A model generated the notes under the pieces. The model was not told the DNA's origin. It worked only from the letters and a program-made list of their open reading frames with translations, and did no database searches. From Bacteroidales bacterium (GTDB taxonomy: Bacteria > Bacteroidota > Bacteroidia > Bacteroidales > Muribaculaceae), in assembly GCA_020859755.1 (NCBI GenBank), contig JAJBVP010000255.1:1-48093 (forward strand): a stretch of DNA of 48,093 bases. Direction: 5' to 3'. A program made the position numbers and the translations under genes. Of this stretch, positions 27,174 to 36,791 are shown piece by piece (position 1 is the first letter of the stretch; every line of letters starts with the position of its first letter).

Positions 27174-30100
27174 ATGCAACGACAACACAACCAATCATTA
27201 CCGCGACGCTTGACGCTCTTATTGCTGGGGATTCTCGTCCCTGTGCTCGGCTGGAGCGCGACCATCAAGGGCACAATCATCGATGAAACAGGGGAGCCCC
27301 TCACAGGCGCAACCGTGCTTGAGAAAGGCACCTCCAACGCCATCGCCACCGACATCGACGGCCACTTCACCTTGACCACCAACAGCGCCACCCCCACGCT
27401 TCTGATCAACTTCATTGGCTATGAGCCAGTAACCATCAAGGCAAAAGCTGGCACGCCTGTCAACGTCACCATGAAACCATCCTCCACAATGCTCGACGAC
27501 GTGGTGGTGGTAGCCTACGGCACTCAGAAAAAGGTGTCGGTGACAGGTGCTATCGCATCAGTGGACAACGCTGAAATCAAAAAATCTTCGGCACCCAACC
27601 TCTCAGCCGCTCTCGCCGGCAAGCTTCCGGGATTGACCACCATCCAAACCAACGGTGCCCCCGGCAAGGATGAAGTGAATATGTACCTGCGCGGCGCGGC
27701 CACCTACAACGACACCAACCCTCTGATTCTCGTCGACGGCGTGCCCCGCGAGTCGATTCGCGACATCGACCCCAATGAGATCCAGTCGATATCGGTGCTG
27801 AAGGACGCGTCGGCCACTGCCGTGTTCGGCGTGCGCGGCGCTAACGGTGTCATCCTTATCACCACGCGTCGCGGCGAGCAGGGCAAGGCGCAGGTGAGCG
27901 GATTGGTACAGTACAGCCAACAGTCATTTGCCCGCAAGCCTTACCGCCGCGATTCCTGGGACTACGCCCGATTGTTGAACGAGTCGCGCGCCAACGAGGG
28001 GATGCCCGCCGCGTTCTCCGACGACGAGCTTGCCCTGTTTGACGCTTGGAAAACCGGTGGCCCCACCAACGCCAGTGATGCCTATTGGTACCCCAACACC
28101 AACTGGAGCGACATCCTCTTCAAAGATCACTCCTCGATGGTTCAAGCCAACGCCAACGTGAGCGGTGGCACCGACAAGGTGCAATATTTCGTTAACGCCG
28201 GCTACGTCTACCAAGGCGGTATGTACAACTGTGAATCCAAAGAACAACTTGGCTACAACCCGCAAGCCCAGATGAACCGCTACAACCTTCGATCCAATAT
28301 CGACTACAAATTCTCGCAATGGGTAAAGGCCTCGCTCGACCTCTCCAGCTTTATCGAAAAGGTCAACGGCACCAACCGCGAGGAGGCCTCCATGTGGGCA
28401 GATGCCATCACGGCACGTCCCACCACTCCAGGACCGTTGACCATCGCCGGAGTGCAGGTGCGCTCGGGTGGCACAGGTGACGACGGCAGCGTGTTGACCC
28501 ACGACGTGGTCCCTGGGCAAGTGATCCAGGATCCCGCACAGTCGCTCCAGCCAGCCTACGGACTTATGAACCGCGCCGGTTACAACCTGGCCACTCGCTC
28601 GGGCATCAACGCCATCGGCACGTTGACAATCGACCTGGGGTTCCTTACACAGGGCTTGAGCATCAAGGGGCTTGTGAGCTACCAAAGTCGCAGCAGCTCC
28701 AACTCCTGGGCTACCAAGAATTTCGTGATATACCAATATGAACGCAACCCCTCGGGCCTCGACTTCCCGATTTACACCTTCGACGGCTCGGATGAGCGCG
28801 ACGACGCCCTGGGCCTGGGCCGCTCCGTCACCTCCAACTGGTTCCTCAACCTGCAAGCACAGGTGAATTACAACCGCACGTTCAACAAGGTGCACAACGT
28901 CACCGCCATGCTCCTCTTCCAGCGCGACAAGCGAGAGGGCGACTCGGGCGACATTCCCTACAACATGATCGGTACATCGGCTCGTTTCACCTATAATTAC
29001 GACTCGCGCTATCTGGCCGAGGTCGACATGGGCTACAACGGCACCGAGCAGTTTGCCCCCAAGCACCGTTTTGGCTTCTTCCCCGCATTCTCCCTTGGCT
29101 GGGTGCTCAGCAACGAGCCTTACATCAACCCCTACACCCGCGACTGGCTCGACATGTTGAAGCTGCGCGCATCCATCGGTAAGGTGGGTAATGACGGCTT
29201 GGGTTCCACCCGATTCCTGTACCTCGACAATGTCAACTATTATCAGTCGGCCACCGTAAGCTTCGGCGTGCCGTCCCTGGGCAACGCCTACAAGATCTCG
29301 GAGGTGATGCTCGGCAACCCCGACATCCATTGGGAGACGGCCTGGAAATACAACTACGGTGTCGACCTCACCCTCTTCCGCAACCTCCATATGGCATTCG
29401 ACTACTTCATCGAGAACCGCTCCGACATCCTCATCGCCCGCAACACCGTGCCGATGATTTCAGGTATGTCATCGTCGCTTCTCCCCCGTGTCAACAAAGG
29501 CGAGATCCGCAACAAAGGCTATGAGTTGACCGGCTCCTACTATTTCCCCGTGAACAAGGATTTCAACTTCACCGTCAACGGCTCAGTGGCCTACAACACC
29601 AATAAAGTGAAAGAAGCCGATGAGTCAATACTCGCCGAGGATTACGCCTACCGTTACCGCTCTACGGGCTTTATGCTCGGCCAGTGCTGGGGATACGTTA
29701 TCGACCACACGGTCGACCCGGCCACCGGTCGCGACGGCTCAGGCTTCTTCAACTCGGAGGAGGACATCGCCCTGCGCGGACTCAAATACGAGATCGAGGG
29801 AGGCTCCCCGCTCCCTGGCGATTTCATCTACAAGGATCTCAACGGCGACGGTGTGATCAACGACCGCGACCAAGCTCCTATCGGCTATTCCTCCCTACTG
29901 CCCAAATACACCTACTCGTTTGGCGCAACGGTTAACGCCTACGGGTTTGATTTCTCGATCATGTTCCAAGGCGTGAGCAAATACTCCAAGTACTACTCGG
30001 GTTGGGGAATCTTCGAGGAAAACGGCTCGAAATATTTCAACGACTTCCTCGACGAGCGCTGGAGTGCCGAGCGTTACGCCGCCGGCGAGAAAATCACCGC

Positions 30101-30380
30101 GCCGCGACTCACCAACACCGCCTCGCCCTCCCATGTGGCCAACTCCTATTATATCATGGACGCTTCCTACCTGCGCTTGAAGAATATCACCCTGGGATAC
30201 ACCATCCCCTCCAAGATCACCCGTAAGCTGCGCATGTCGGAAATACGCTTCTACGTGTCGGCCGAAAACCTTTACACGTGGCAACACCTGCGCACCAAGT
30301 CGTTCGACCCCGAGCAATCGTCGCTTCTCGACTACCCTTTGCTCAAAACCTACACCTGTGGACTTAACATCAACTTCTAA
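27174..30380 (+). CDS. SusC-like TonB-dependent outer-membrane transporter (first pair)
   Basis: 1068-residue outer-membrane beta-barrel that imports oligosaccharides with its SusD partner, using TonB energy. A signal peptide (RRLTLLLLGILVPVLGWSA) is followed by a carboxypeptidase-regulatory-like domain (IKGTIIDETGEPLTGATVLEKG), the TonB-box-like VVVVAYGTQKK, the plug (LAGKLPGLTTIQTNG, PLILVDGVPRESIRDIDPNEI, VFGVRGANGVILITTRRG) and the long barrel. The last strand ends in an aromatic residue (CGLNINF), as outer-membrane proteins do. It leads a SusC-SusD-SusC-SusD operon with gaps of only 4, 22 and 10 bp. Its upstream region has an operator copy. The glycan cannot be read from sequence; co-occurrence suggests a rhamnose-containing one. 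Confidence 0.97.
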   Translation: MQRQHNQSLPRRLTLLLLGILVPVLGWSATIKGTIIDETGEPLTGATVLEKGTSNAIATDIDGHFTLTTNSATPTLLINFIGYEPVTIKAKAGTPVNVTMKPSSTMLDDVVVVAYGTQKKVSVTGAIASVDNAEIKKSSAPNLSAALAGKLPGLTTIQTNGAPGKDEVNMYLRGAATYNDTNPLILVDGVPRESIRDIDPNEIQSISVLKDASATAVFGVRGANGVILITTRRGEQGKAQVSGLVQYSQQSFARKPYRRDSWDYARLLNESRANEGMPAAFSDDELALFDAWKTGGPTNASDAYWYPNTNWSDILFKDHSSMVQANANVSGGTDKVQYFVNAGYVYQGGMYNCESKEQLGYNPQAQMNRYNLRSNIDYKFSQWVKASLDLSSFIEKVNGTNREEASMWADAITARPTTPGPLTIAGVQVRSGGTGDDGSVLTHDVVPGQVIQDPAQSLQPAYGLMNRAGYNLATRSGINAIGTLTIDLGFLTQGLSIKGLVSYQSRSSSNSWATKNFVIYQYERNPSGLDFPIYTFDGSDERDDALGLGRSVTSNWFLNLQAQVNYNRTFNKVHNVTAMLLFQRDKREGDSGDIPYNMIGTSARFTYNYDSRYLAEVDMGYNGTEQFAPKHRFGFFPAFSLGWVLSNEPYINPYTRDWLDMLKLRASIGKVGNDGLGSTRFLYLDNVNYYQSATVSFGVPSLGNAYKISEVMLGNPDIHWETAWKYNYGVDLTLFRNLHMAFDYFIENRSDILIARNTVPMISGMSSSLLPRVNKGEIRNKGYELTGSYYFPVNKDFNFTVNGSVAYNTNKVKEADESILAEDYAYRYRSTGFMLGQCWGYVIDHTVDPATGRDGSGFFNSEEDIALRGLKYEIEGGSPLPGDFIYKDLNGDGVINDRDQAPIGYSSLLPKYTYSFGATVNAYGFDFSIMFQGVSKYSKYYSGWGIFEENGSKYFNDFLDERWSAERYAAGEKITAPRLTNTASPSHVANSYYIMDASYLRLKNITLGYTIPSKITRKLRMSEIRFYVSAENLYTWQHLRTKSFDPEQSSLLDYPLLKTYTCGLNINF

Positions 30381-30384
30381 TCCC

Positions 30385-32184
30385 ATGATTACCCGTATAT
30401 TACATAAACAATTGTCACTTTGGGCCTGCTTGGGCTTGATTGCACTCGCCTCATGTAGCGACGACCTCGACATCACTCCCGACGGTCGATTGACCTTGGA
30501 CGAGGTGTTTGCCAACGCCGACTATACCGAGGCTTACCTCTCGGGGGCCTACGCCGCAATGCCCAAGAAAATGCACATGTACTACTGGATGGAGAACCTC
30601 CCCACCTCGCTTAGCGACGAATCGTGGTCCAACGAGGATACCGAGGGCCATGGCGCCATCATGGCCTATCGTGGCCAAGGTTCATCGGCCGTCGGTGGTA
30701 ACATCTTCGACATGAACGACCGCGAGGACGCCTTCGACACCCACTACTGGACGCGCTACTGGTCGTCAATTCGCTCATGCAACGTGTTCATCGAGCGTAT
30801 CCCTACAGCAGTGGTGCGCTCCGAGGACGTGCGCAAGCGCCTCGAGGGAGAGTGCCGCACCCTGCGAGCATTCTACTACCTGCAGATGGTGAAATGGTTT
30901 GGCGACCTCCCCATCATCGACTACGTTGTGAGCGTCGACGCGACATTTGAGAACGCCCGCAAGCAGCCCGCCGTCGACGTGCTGAAATGGATCGTCCAAG
31001 AGTGTCAAGATATAATGACCTACGACAACCTCCCCTGGCGATTGAGTAGCGGTAACGAGACGCGACGCATGTCCAAGGCCGTGGCCGCGGCTATCGCCTC
31101 CGAGGCCTCGCTATTCGCTGCCTCAACGCTCTACAACAACGGTGAAAACCTGTGGGAATGGGCCTATCAGGTGAATATGGACGCCCTGAGCAAACTCCGT
31201 TCCAACGGATACGAGCTTTACACCCAGATGCAAACCGACAACTACAACTCGGCTTACGGCGAGTATTTCGCCCAGGACGAATCGCTGGGCACATCCCCGG
31301 CCGACCGCGAGACCATCCTCTATAATCCCAACGTCAACCACCAGCAATGGTACGTCAACGGCACGCCCTTGCAGGATTGCTACTCGGCCTCCAACGTCCC
31401 CTCGCAAGAGCTGGTCGACTCCTACGACATGCTCGCCACCGGCAAGCCCGTGCTCGACCTGGAGAACCCCTACCTCGACACCGATCACCTCGAGCCCAAC
31501 TACACCAGCGACTCGGGCTACAACGCCAAGAGGCCTTACGATGGTCGCGACCCGCGTTTCGACGCCACGATAATCCACAACAAGTCGATAATCTACATCG
31601 GCACGGAGCGTGCTGAGGTGCGCACTGAGGAGGGCGGCAACTGCGAGGTGCGTTCCCAATCTCGCACCTATACCCGCACGGGCTACTACTTCCGCAAGTA
31701 CCACCATTACAATTCCTACGCTTCGGGCAATCAACCCGACGGTCACTGGAAATTCTATCGCCTGGGAGTGGTGATTCTCAACGCCGCCGAAGCCGCCGCC
31801 GAGTCGGGGCATATCGGTGAAGCTATGGAGCTTGTCAACGAGATACGCCACCGCGCCGGTTTCGACCCTTCGGTCGATGTCACGGCCTCGGGGATTGACG
31901 ACGCCCGCCTCAAGGTGCGCCACGAGCGACGTATTGAAATGGCATTCGAGGAGCATCGCTTCTTCGACTGTCGCCGCTGGACCACCAACACCGAGGATAT
32001 CGAATGCGAGAAGGTGTGCACCGGAATGCTTATCCAGAGCGGCTTCTCCACCAAGTACACCCGTTTCGTCGTAGGCACCAAGCAGTCCTCGGCCGCAAAG
32101 TGGCACTTCCTCCCCATTCCTCTCAACGAGGTTTCCACGCTTGAATCACAAACTGGAGTGTCGTGGCAAAACTACGGCTGGTAA
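30385..32184 (+). CDS. SusD/RagB-like surface glycan-binding lipoprotein (first pair)
   Basis: 599-residue lipoprotein that forms the lid on the SusC barrel and binds glycan. The start at 30385 (MITRILHKQLSLWACLGLIALASC) gives a clean lipobox; the track start nine codons earlier lies inside the SusC stop region. Visible SusD-family features are LTLDEVFANADYTEAYLSGAY at the N terminus, GECRTLRAFYYLQMVKWFGD, RMSKAVAAAIASEASLFAAS in the helical repeat region, and the C-terminal LKVRHERRIEMAFEEHRFFD followed by RRW. The end, WQNYGW, is typical. Four bases separate it from SusC, so the pair is co-translated. Confidence 0.95.
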   Translation: MITRILHKQLSLWACLGLIALASCSDDLDITPDGRLTLDEVFANADYTEAYLSGAYAAMPKKMHMYYWMENLPTSLSDESWSNEDTEGHGAIMAYRGQGSSAVGGNIFDMNDREDAFDTHYWTRYWSSIRSCNVFIERIPTAVVRSEDVRKRLEGECRTLRAFYYLQMVKWFGDLPIIDYVVSVDATFENARKQPAVDVLKWIVQECQDIMTYDNLPWRLSSGNETRRMSKAVAAAIASEASLFAASTLYNNGENLWEWAYQVNMDALSKLRSNGYELYTQMQTDNYNSAYGEYFAQDESLGTSPADRETILYNPNVNHQQWYVNGTPLQDCYSASNVPSQELVDSYDMLATGKPVLDLENPYLDTDHLEPNYTSDSGYNAKRPYDGRDPRFDATIIHNKSIIYIGTERAEVRTEEGGNCEVRSQSRTYTRTGYYFRKYHHYNSYASGNQPDGHWKFYRLGVVILNAAEAAAESGHIGEAMELVNEIRHRAGFDPSVDVTASGIDDARLKVRHERRIEMAFEEHRFFDCRRWTTNTEDIECEKVCTGMLIQSGFSTKYTRFVVGTKQSSAAKWHFLPIPLNEVSTLESQTGVSWQNYGW

Positions 32185-32206
32185 ACCCTAAACCCTGATA
32201 CACATT

Positions 32207-34978
32207 ATGAAATATCGACATATAATATTAGCATTGGCCATCGGGGCACCGGCATGGACGCAAGCTCAGGAGCCAGCCGACTCTACCCTCGTGAAGTCGC
32301 ATGCCGTTTACCCCAACGACACCACGACCTATGCCTCAGCCCGCGTAGGCTCGGAAATTATCGACTTGGCACCCTCCACCACGCTCGATGAGGCCGTAAA
32401 GGGGCATCTCGCCGGATTCTATAACAACGGACAAATACGCGGCATGCAATCCCAAAACGGTTCGCCGATCTTGCTTGTGCTCGACGGCGTCCCTTCCACC
32501 ACCTTGTCACTCAGCGACATTGACCCCCGCACGGTGGAAAGCGTTGAAATCCTGAAGGACGCCGCTGCCAAGGCAATTTATGGCCCTCTTGGAGCACAAG
32601 GTGTGATCCTCGTCACCACCAAGAAAGGATTTACAGGCAACACCGTCGTGAAAGTAACCGCCGATTTCGCCTTCCAAAAGCCCACCAAGACGGCCGACAT
32701 GGTCGACGGATACCAATACGCCTCCCTGCGCAACCAAGCTCTCGCCAACGACGGCTTAAGCCCCGCGTTCTCCACCGACCAGCTTTCACTGCTCCAATCG
32801 GGCCAAGGCTATAACAACAATTGGCGCAAGCAATACCTCAACGACTTCCGCACGGCCCAGCGCTACTCAATCTCGCTCAACGGCGGCAACGAGCGCGTGA
32901 AATACTACGTCAACGGCGGATTTGAGCGCGAAACAGGAATGTACGAAACCGATTGGAAAGAGAAATACGACCCCTCGCCTTGGACCAACCGCTTCAACGT
33001 CACCTCCAACCTCGACATCAAGATGTTCCCGTTCCTCTCGGCTTGGATGTACTCCTCGATGCGCATCATCCGCGAAAACGGCTCCGACAGCGACAACAAT
33101 ATAATCAACCTCTGCTACATTACACCCCCCACTACCCCCGGCGGAGTAATTGACGGCAAAATCGTCACCGATGAGAATTTCTCCGACCCCATCTACGGTG
33201 AAATCAACTACTCGGGTGCCCGCGAAACCTCCACGACCAACATCAACGCCAATTTCGGCCTCAACCTCGACCTCAACCAATGGGTTAAAGGCCTGTCGCT
33301 ACAAGGCATCTTGGGGTACAACTCCAAGTATAGCGGCATCCGCAAAGGCGCTTACGACTACACCCGCTACGTGAGCGACGGCGACGGCGGCTGGACTGTG
33401 CTTGGCACTCAGCGAGAAGCCGCCCTCTCATGGTCCAAGACCTCCACCGCTATCTATTTCATGAATTTCCAGGGGCGTATAAAATACCAGCGAAACTTCG
33501 ACAAAAATTACGTGAGCGCCAACGTCACCTATCTCTCCGAGGACAAGCTCAACGGCTCCACCTCCACGGGCTGGTTGCTTCCCTTCTCACGCATCCAGCT
33601 AAGCGGAGAGGTGAAATACGGCTTCGACAACCGTTACTACGTGCAAGTGGCGTTCAACCACGCCGGCAGCGAGCAGTTGCCTAAGGGCAACCAATTCCAC
33701 TTCTCGCCGGCTGGCTCAGTGAGCTGGAATGCACATAATGAATCGTTCCTGCGCCAAGTGACGTGGCTCAACCAGTTGAAGCTGCGTGCCTCGGCCGGCA
33801 TCTTGCAATACGACAATCTGTGGAACTTCCCCTCGCGCTACCTCTACGCCGACGAATACCGCCAGCAGGGAGGAGGGGGTGTCATAGGCTCGCTCTACTC
33901 CTATGCCCACATCTCCGAGGGTTTGTTAGGCAATCCCGCCTTGACTTGGGAAAAAACCTATGAGCAGAATTACGGCATCGACCTGAGGGTGCTCAACTCC
34001 CTGTCACTGTCGGTCGACTACTTCCGCTCCCATCTCAACCGCATGCTGTGCGTCGACAACACCACCCCCACCGCGGGCGGCCACACCACCTCCACTCGCG
34101 CCTACACCAACATCGGCCGTACCCACAACCAGGGTGTCGACATCTCGGCGCGCTACACTGGCGTTATCCCTTCGGCCTCCCACATGACTATCAACGGCTA
34201 CGTTGACCTCGGCTGGAACAAAAACCGCATCGACTACGCGGGCGACCTCGACTACTCGTCCTCGGGTTACGCCTACCCGTCACGCACCTCGGGCTACTCA
34301 ATCGGCCAACAATTCGGTTACCTGATTGACGGTTCCAACGGCTCTATCTTCTACAACTCGCAAGACGAGATCGACAACAGTGGCCTGAAATTCGCTGGCC
34401 GCGAGCCTCGTCCCGGCGACTTGAAATTCAAGGATCTTAACGGCGACGGTGTCATCGACGAGTGCGACAAGGCCCCATTGGACGGCGTGAAAACTATGCC
34501 TTCGTTCAACTACGGATTCGGCGCACAAGTGATATGGCGCGGCTTCGACCTCTATCTCTATTTCCAAGGCGAAACCGGGCGCAGCCACCTCTACACCTGC
34601 GCTGGCGTTTACGAGAATTCCTATCAAGGAGTATATGTCAACGGTATTCACACCCACGCTTGGACAGCCGAACGCTACGCAGCGGGACAAGACATTCGAT
34701 ACCCGGCCTTGACCACCTCCAACTCCTCCTCGCTCGAGGACAACAGCTTCTTCGTGAGCAAAGCCGATTTCATCCGCCTGCGCAACCTCGTTTTGGGCTA
34801 CTCCTTGCCTTCAACCACTGTGCAAAAGTTGAAACTCACCCAGTTGCGTTTCTACTTCGCCGCCGAAAACTTGTTCACATCCACCAATATGAAATTCAAG
34901 TGCTTCGACCCCGAGGCTTCCGCGCTTTCCGATTACCTCTATCGCAGTTTCTCGATTGGTCTTAACCTTAGCTTCTAA
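32207..34978 (+). CDS. SusC-like TonB-dependent transporter lacking the usual N-terminal domain (second pair)
   Basis: 923 residues, about 145 shorter than its neighbour. After the signal peptide (MKYRHIILALAIGAPAWTQA) only about 45 residues precede the plug. The carboxypeptidase-regulatory-like domain is absent and no clear TonB box (VVVxGYG type) is seen. The plug (LDEAVKGHLAGFYNNGQI, PILLVLDGVPSTTLSLSDID, IYGPLGAQGVILVTTKKG) and barrel are complete, including a SusC-like RPGDLKFKDLNGDGVIDE loop and a C-terminal aromatic (SIGLNLSF). The second SusD follows after 10 bp. The pair may take a different fragment of the same glycan or of a co-occurring one. Confidence 0.94.
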   Translation: MKYRHIILALAIGAPAWTQAQEPADSTLVKSHAVYPNDTTTYASARVGSEIIDLAPSTTLDEAVKGHLAGFYNNGQIRGMQSQNGSPILLVLDGVPSTTLSLSDIDPRTVESVEILKDAAAKAIYGPLGAQGVILVTTKKGFTGNTVVKVTADFAFQKPTKTADMVDGYQYASLRNQALANDGLSPAFSTDQLSLLQSGQGYNNNWRKQYLNDFRTAQRYSISLNGGNERVKYYVNGGFERETGMYETDWKEKYDPSPWTNRFNVTSNLDIKMFPFLSAWMYSSMRIIRENGSDSDNNIINLCYITPPTTPGGVIDGKIVTDENFSDPIYGEINYSGARETSTTNINANFGLNLDLNQWVKGLSLQGILGYNSKYSGIRKGAYDYTRYVSDGDGGWTVLGTQREAALSWSKTSTAIYFMNFQGRIKYQRNFDKNYVSANVTYLSEDKLNGSTSTGWLLPFSRIQLSGEVKYGFDNRYYVQVAFNHAGSEQLPKGNQFHFSPAGSVSWNAHNESFLRQVTWLNQLKLRASAGILQYDNLWNFPSRYLYADEYRQQGGGGVIGSLYSYAHISEGLLGNPALTWEKTYEQNYGIDLRVLNSLSLSVDYFRSHLNRMLCVDNTTPTAGGHTTSTRAYTNIGRTHNQGVDISARYTGVIPSASHMTINGYVDLGWNKNRIDYAGDLDYSSSGYAYPSRTSGYSIGQQFGYLIDGSNGSIFYNSQDEIDNSGLKFAGREPRPGDLKFKDLNGDGVIDECDKAPLDGVKTMPSFNYGFGAQVIWRGFDLYLYFQGETGRSHLYTCAGVYENSYQGVYVNGIHTHAWTAERYAAGQDIRYPALTTSNSSSLEDNSFFVSKADFIRLRNLVLGYSLPSTTVQKLKLTQLRFYFAAENLFTSTNMKFKCFDPEASALSDYLYRSFSIGLNLSF

Positions 34979-34988
34979 CCCCTCCCTT

Positions 34989-36740
34989 ATGAAACGCTAT
35001 AAATCACTCTTATATTTCGCCGCCGGCTTGGCCATGGCCGCATGCACCGAAATCGAGGAATACCCCGACGGACGCCTGTCGTTCGACCAGATTTTCCAAA
35101 ATCAAAAGCTCACCGGCGCCTACATGAACAACTGCTACGAGGGCCTCAACCTCGGTCACGGGCACATCTACGGCTCCCACTCCTTTATCGAGGGTGCCAC
35201 TGACAACGCGGCCGACGTCGACGATGCCAACGGAGGCTCCATCAGCCTGTGGAACCAAGGGGCCGTAACCTCGTTCACCAACCCCCTGGGCACTCCCAAG
35301 CAGTGGAATCTCTACACCTACATCCGTCAGGTCAACACAATGCTCCACTATCTGCCCGACGCCGAGATCCACACCGAGAGCGTGCGCGAGCATTACCGTG
35401 GCGAGTGTTACGCCCTGCGCGCTTATTACTATCTGCAATTGCTGAAAACCTACGGCGCCGTGCCGTTGATGCTCGACAATTACGACACCGAGGTCTCATC
35501 CGACAACACCTACGACTACTCCACCGTCCAAGTAACCACTCCCTGCGACATCGCCCGCCAGGTCATCGCCGATGCGCGCGAGGCGATCGCTTGTGAGCAA
35601 CTGGAATGGCACTCTGGATCAAGCGACAACGACGCTTTCCGTATGTCCAAGGCCATCGCCGCGGCAACTATGTCGGAGGCCGCGCTCTTCGCCGCCTCGC
35701 CACTCAACAACGACGGCACTTTCTCCTGGCAGGATGCCGCCGAGGTGTGCCTCGAGGCTCTCACTGGCTGCACCACCAATGGCTACTCTCTTTACAACAC
35801 CGCTCCCACCCTCGAGGGACTCTTGCAAGCCTACAACGTCTACGATTTCTACTTCTTGGGCGGGTACGATGTGCGTGGAGCCTCCGACCCCGAGACTATC
35901 ATGGGCTACAACGGCCAGTACTCGATTTGGCAGTACCACGGCCTTCCCACCACCACGGGCCAAACCAGCGCCGGCACTTGCCCTTCGCAAGAACTTATCG
36001 ACTGCTACGAGACCATCGATGGGGTAGCTCCCATCTTGGGATATGCCGATGCCGATCATCTCCAACCGATCATTAATCCTGTGGCCACTCTCTATGATCC
36101 CGCCAACCCTTACGCCAATCGCGATCCTCGCTTAATGGCCTGTGTCTACTACAACGGGGCGCCTTTGTCGCCCCAAAGCGAAACCTTGGTGTCGACCGCC
36201 GACGGTGGCAACTGCGCCATCTCGTCGACCAACGTGCGCAACACACGCACCGGCTACTACCTGCGAAAATTCGGCTCGCCCTTGTCGGACCGCTCACTCA
36301 ACTCCGACGGCGCCATCAAGGCTTTTCGCTTGGCCGAGCTTTACCTCAATTACGCTGAATGCGTGCTCGAGGCTTCCACATCCGAGACCGCTCCCCGCGA
36401 GGCCGTCAACGCCGTCAACAAGATTCGCGACCGCGTGGGAATGCCACGCCTGGGTTACGACATGAGCCGCGACGAGTTCCGCAAGCGCTTGCGCAACGAG
36501 CGTCGCGTGGAGCTGGCCTTCGAGGACAATTATTTCTACGACCTGCGCCGCTGGAAAGCCCTCTCAGGCACCGAAACCGTCACCGGAATGCGACCCTTGG
36601 CCGAGGGCGGCTACCAACGCTTCGTGGTATCCCGCAGCAAGGCCACAGCCGACAAATACCTGCGCTTCCCTATCCCCGGCGAGGAGGCTGTGCGCCTGAA
36701 ACAGGCCACCGGCCACGACTGGCAAAATGCTGGATGGTAA
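34989..36740 (+). CDS. SusD/RagB-like surface glycan-binding lipoprotein (second pair)
   Basis: 583-residue SusD-family lipoprotein. The start at 34989 (MKRYKSLLYFAAGLAMAAC) gives a lipobox (MAAC); the track start overlaps the end of SusC. It has LSFDQIFQNQKLTGAYMNNCYEG, RGECYALRAYYYLQLLKTYGA, FRMSKAIAAATMSEAALFAAS and the C-terminal FRKRLRNERRVELAFEDNYF, then DLRRWKAL and the terminal HDWQNAGW. Two SusCD pairs in series under one HTCS suggest a complex glycan or two fragment types. Confidence 0.95.
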   Translation: MKRYKSLLYFAAGLAMAACTEIEEYPDGRLSFDQIFQNQKLTGAYMNNCYEGLNLGHGHIYGSHSFIEGATDNAADVDDANGGSISLWNQGAVTSFTNPLGTPKQWNLYTYIRQVNTMLHYLPDAEIHTESVREHYRGECYALRAYYYLQLLKTYGAVPLMLDNYDTEVSSDNTYDYSTVQVTTPCDIARQVIADAREAIACEQLEWHSGSSDNDAFRMSKAIAAATMSEAALFAASPLNNDGTFSWQDAAEVCLEALTGCTTNGYSLYNTAPTLEGLLQAYNVYDFYFLGGYDVRGASDPETIMGYNGQYSIWQYHGLPTTTGQTSAGTCPSQELIDCYETIDGVAPILGYADADHLQPIINPVATLYDPANPYANRDPRLMACVYYNGAPLSPQSETLVSTADGGNCAISSTNVRNTRTGYYLRKFGSPLSDRSLNSDGAIKAFRLAELYLNYAECVLEASTSETAPREAVNAVNKIRDRVGMPRLGYDMSRDEFRKRLRNERRVELAFEDNYFYDLRRWKALSGTETVTGMRPLAEGGYQRFVVSRSKATADKYLRFPIPGEEAVRLKQATGHDWQNAGW

Positions 36741-36745
36741 ATTTA

Positions 36746-36777
36746 TTTCTGAGTTACGAAAATTATACATACATTTG
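36746..36777 (+). promoter_or_regulatory. Promoter of the GH99/71-like gene
   Basis: TTTC at 36746-36749, a 20-bp spacer, then TACATTTG at 36770-36777, close to the Bacteroides consensus. The ATG follows after 14 bp. No operator copy is present here, so this unit may be expressed independently or by read-through from the SusCD genes. Confidence 0.6.
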
Positions 36778-36791
36778 CAATACCTTTAACC

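Noticed and set aside
27924-29390. 488-codon minus-strand ORF opposite SusC
   Set aside because: It is a GC-driven shadow of the SusC frame. It has no recognisable domain and valine/glycine-rich antisense composition, and the SusC protein on the other strand is certain.
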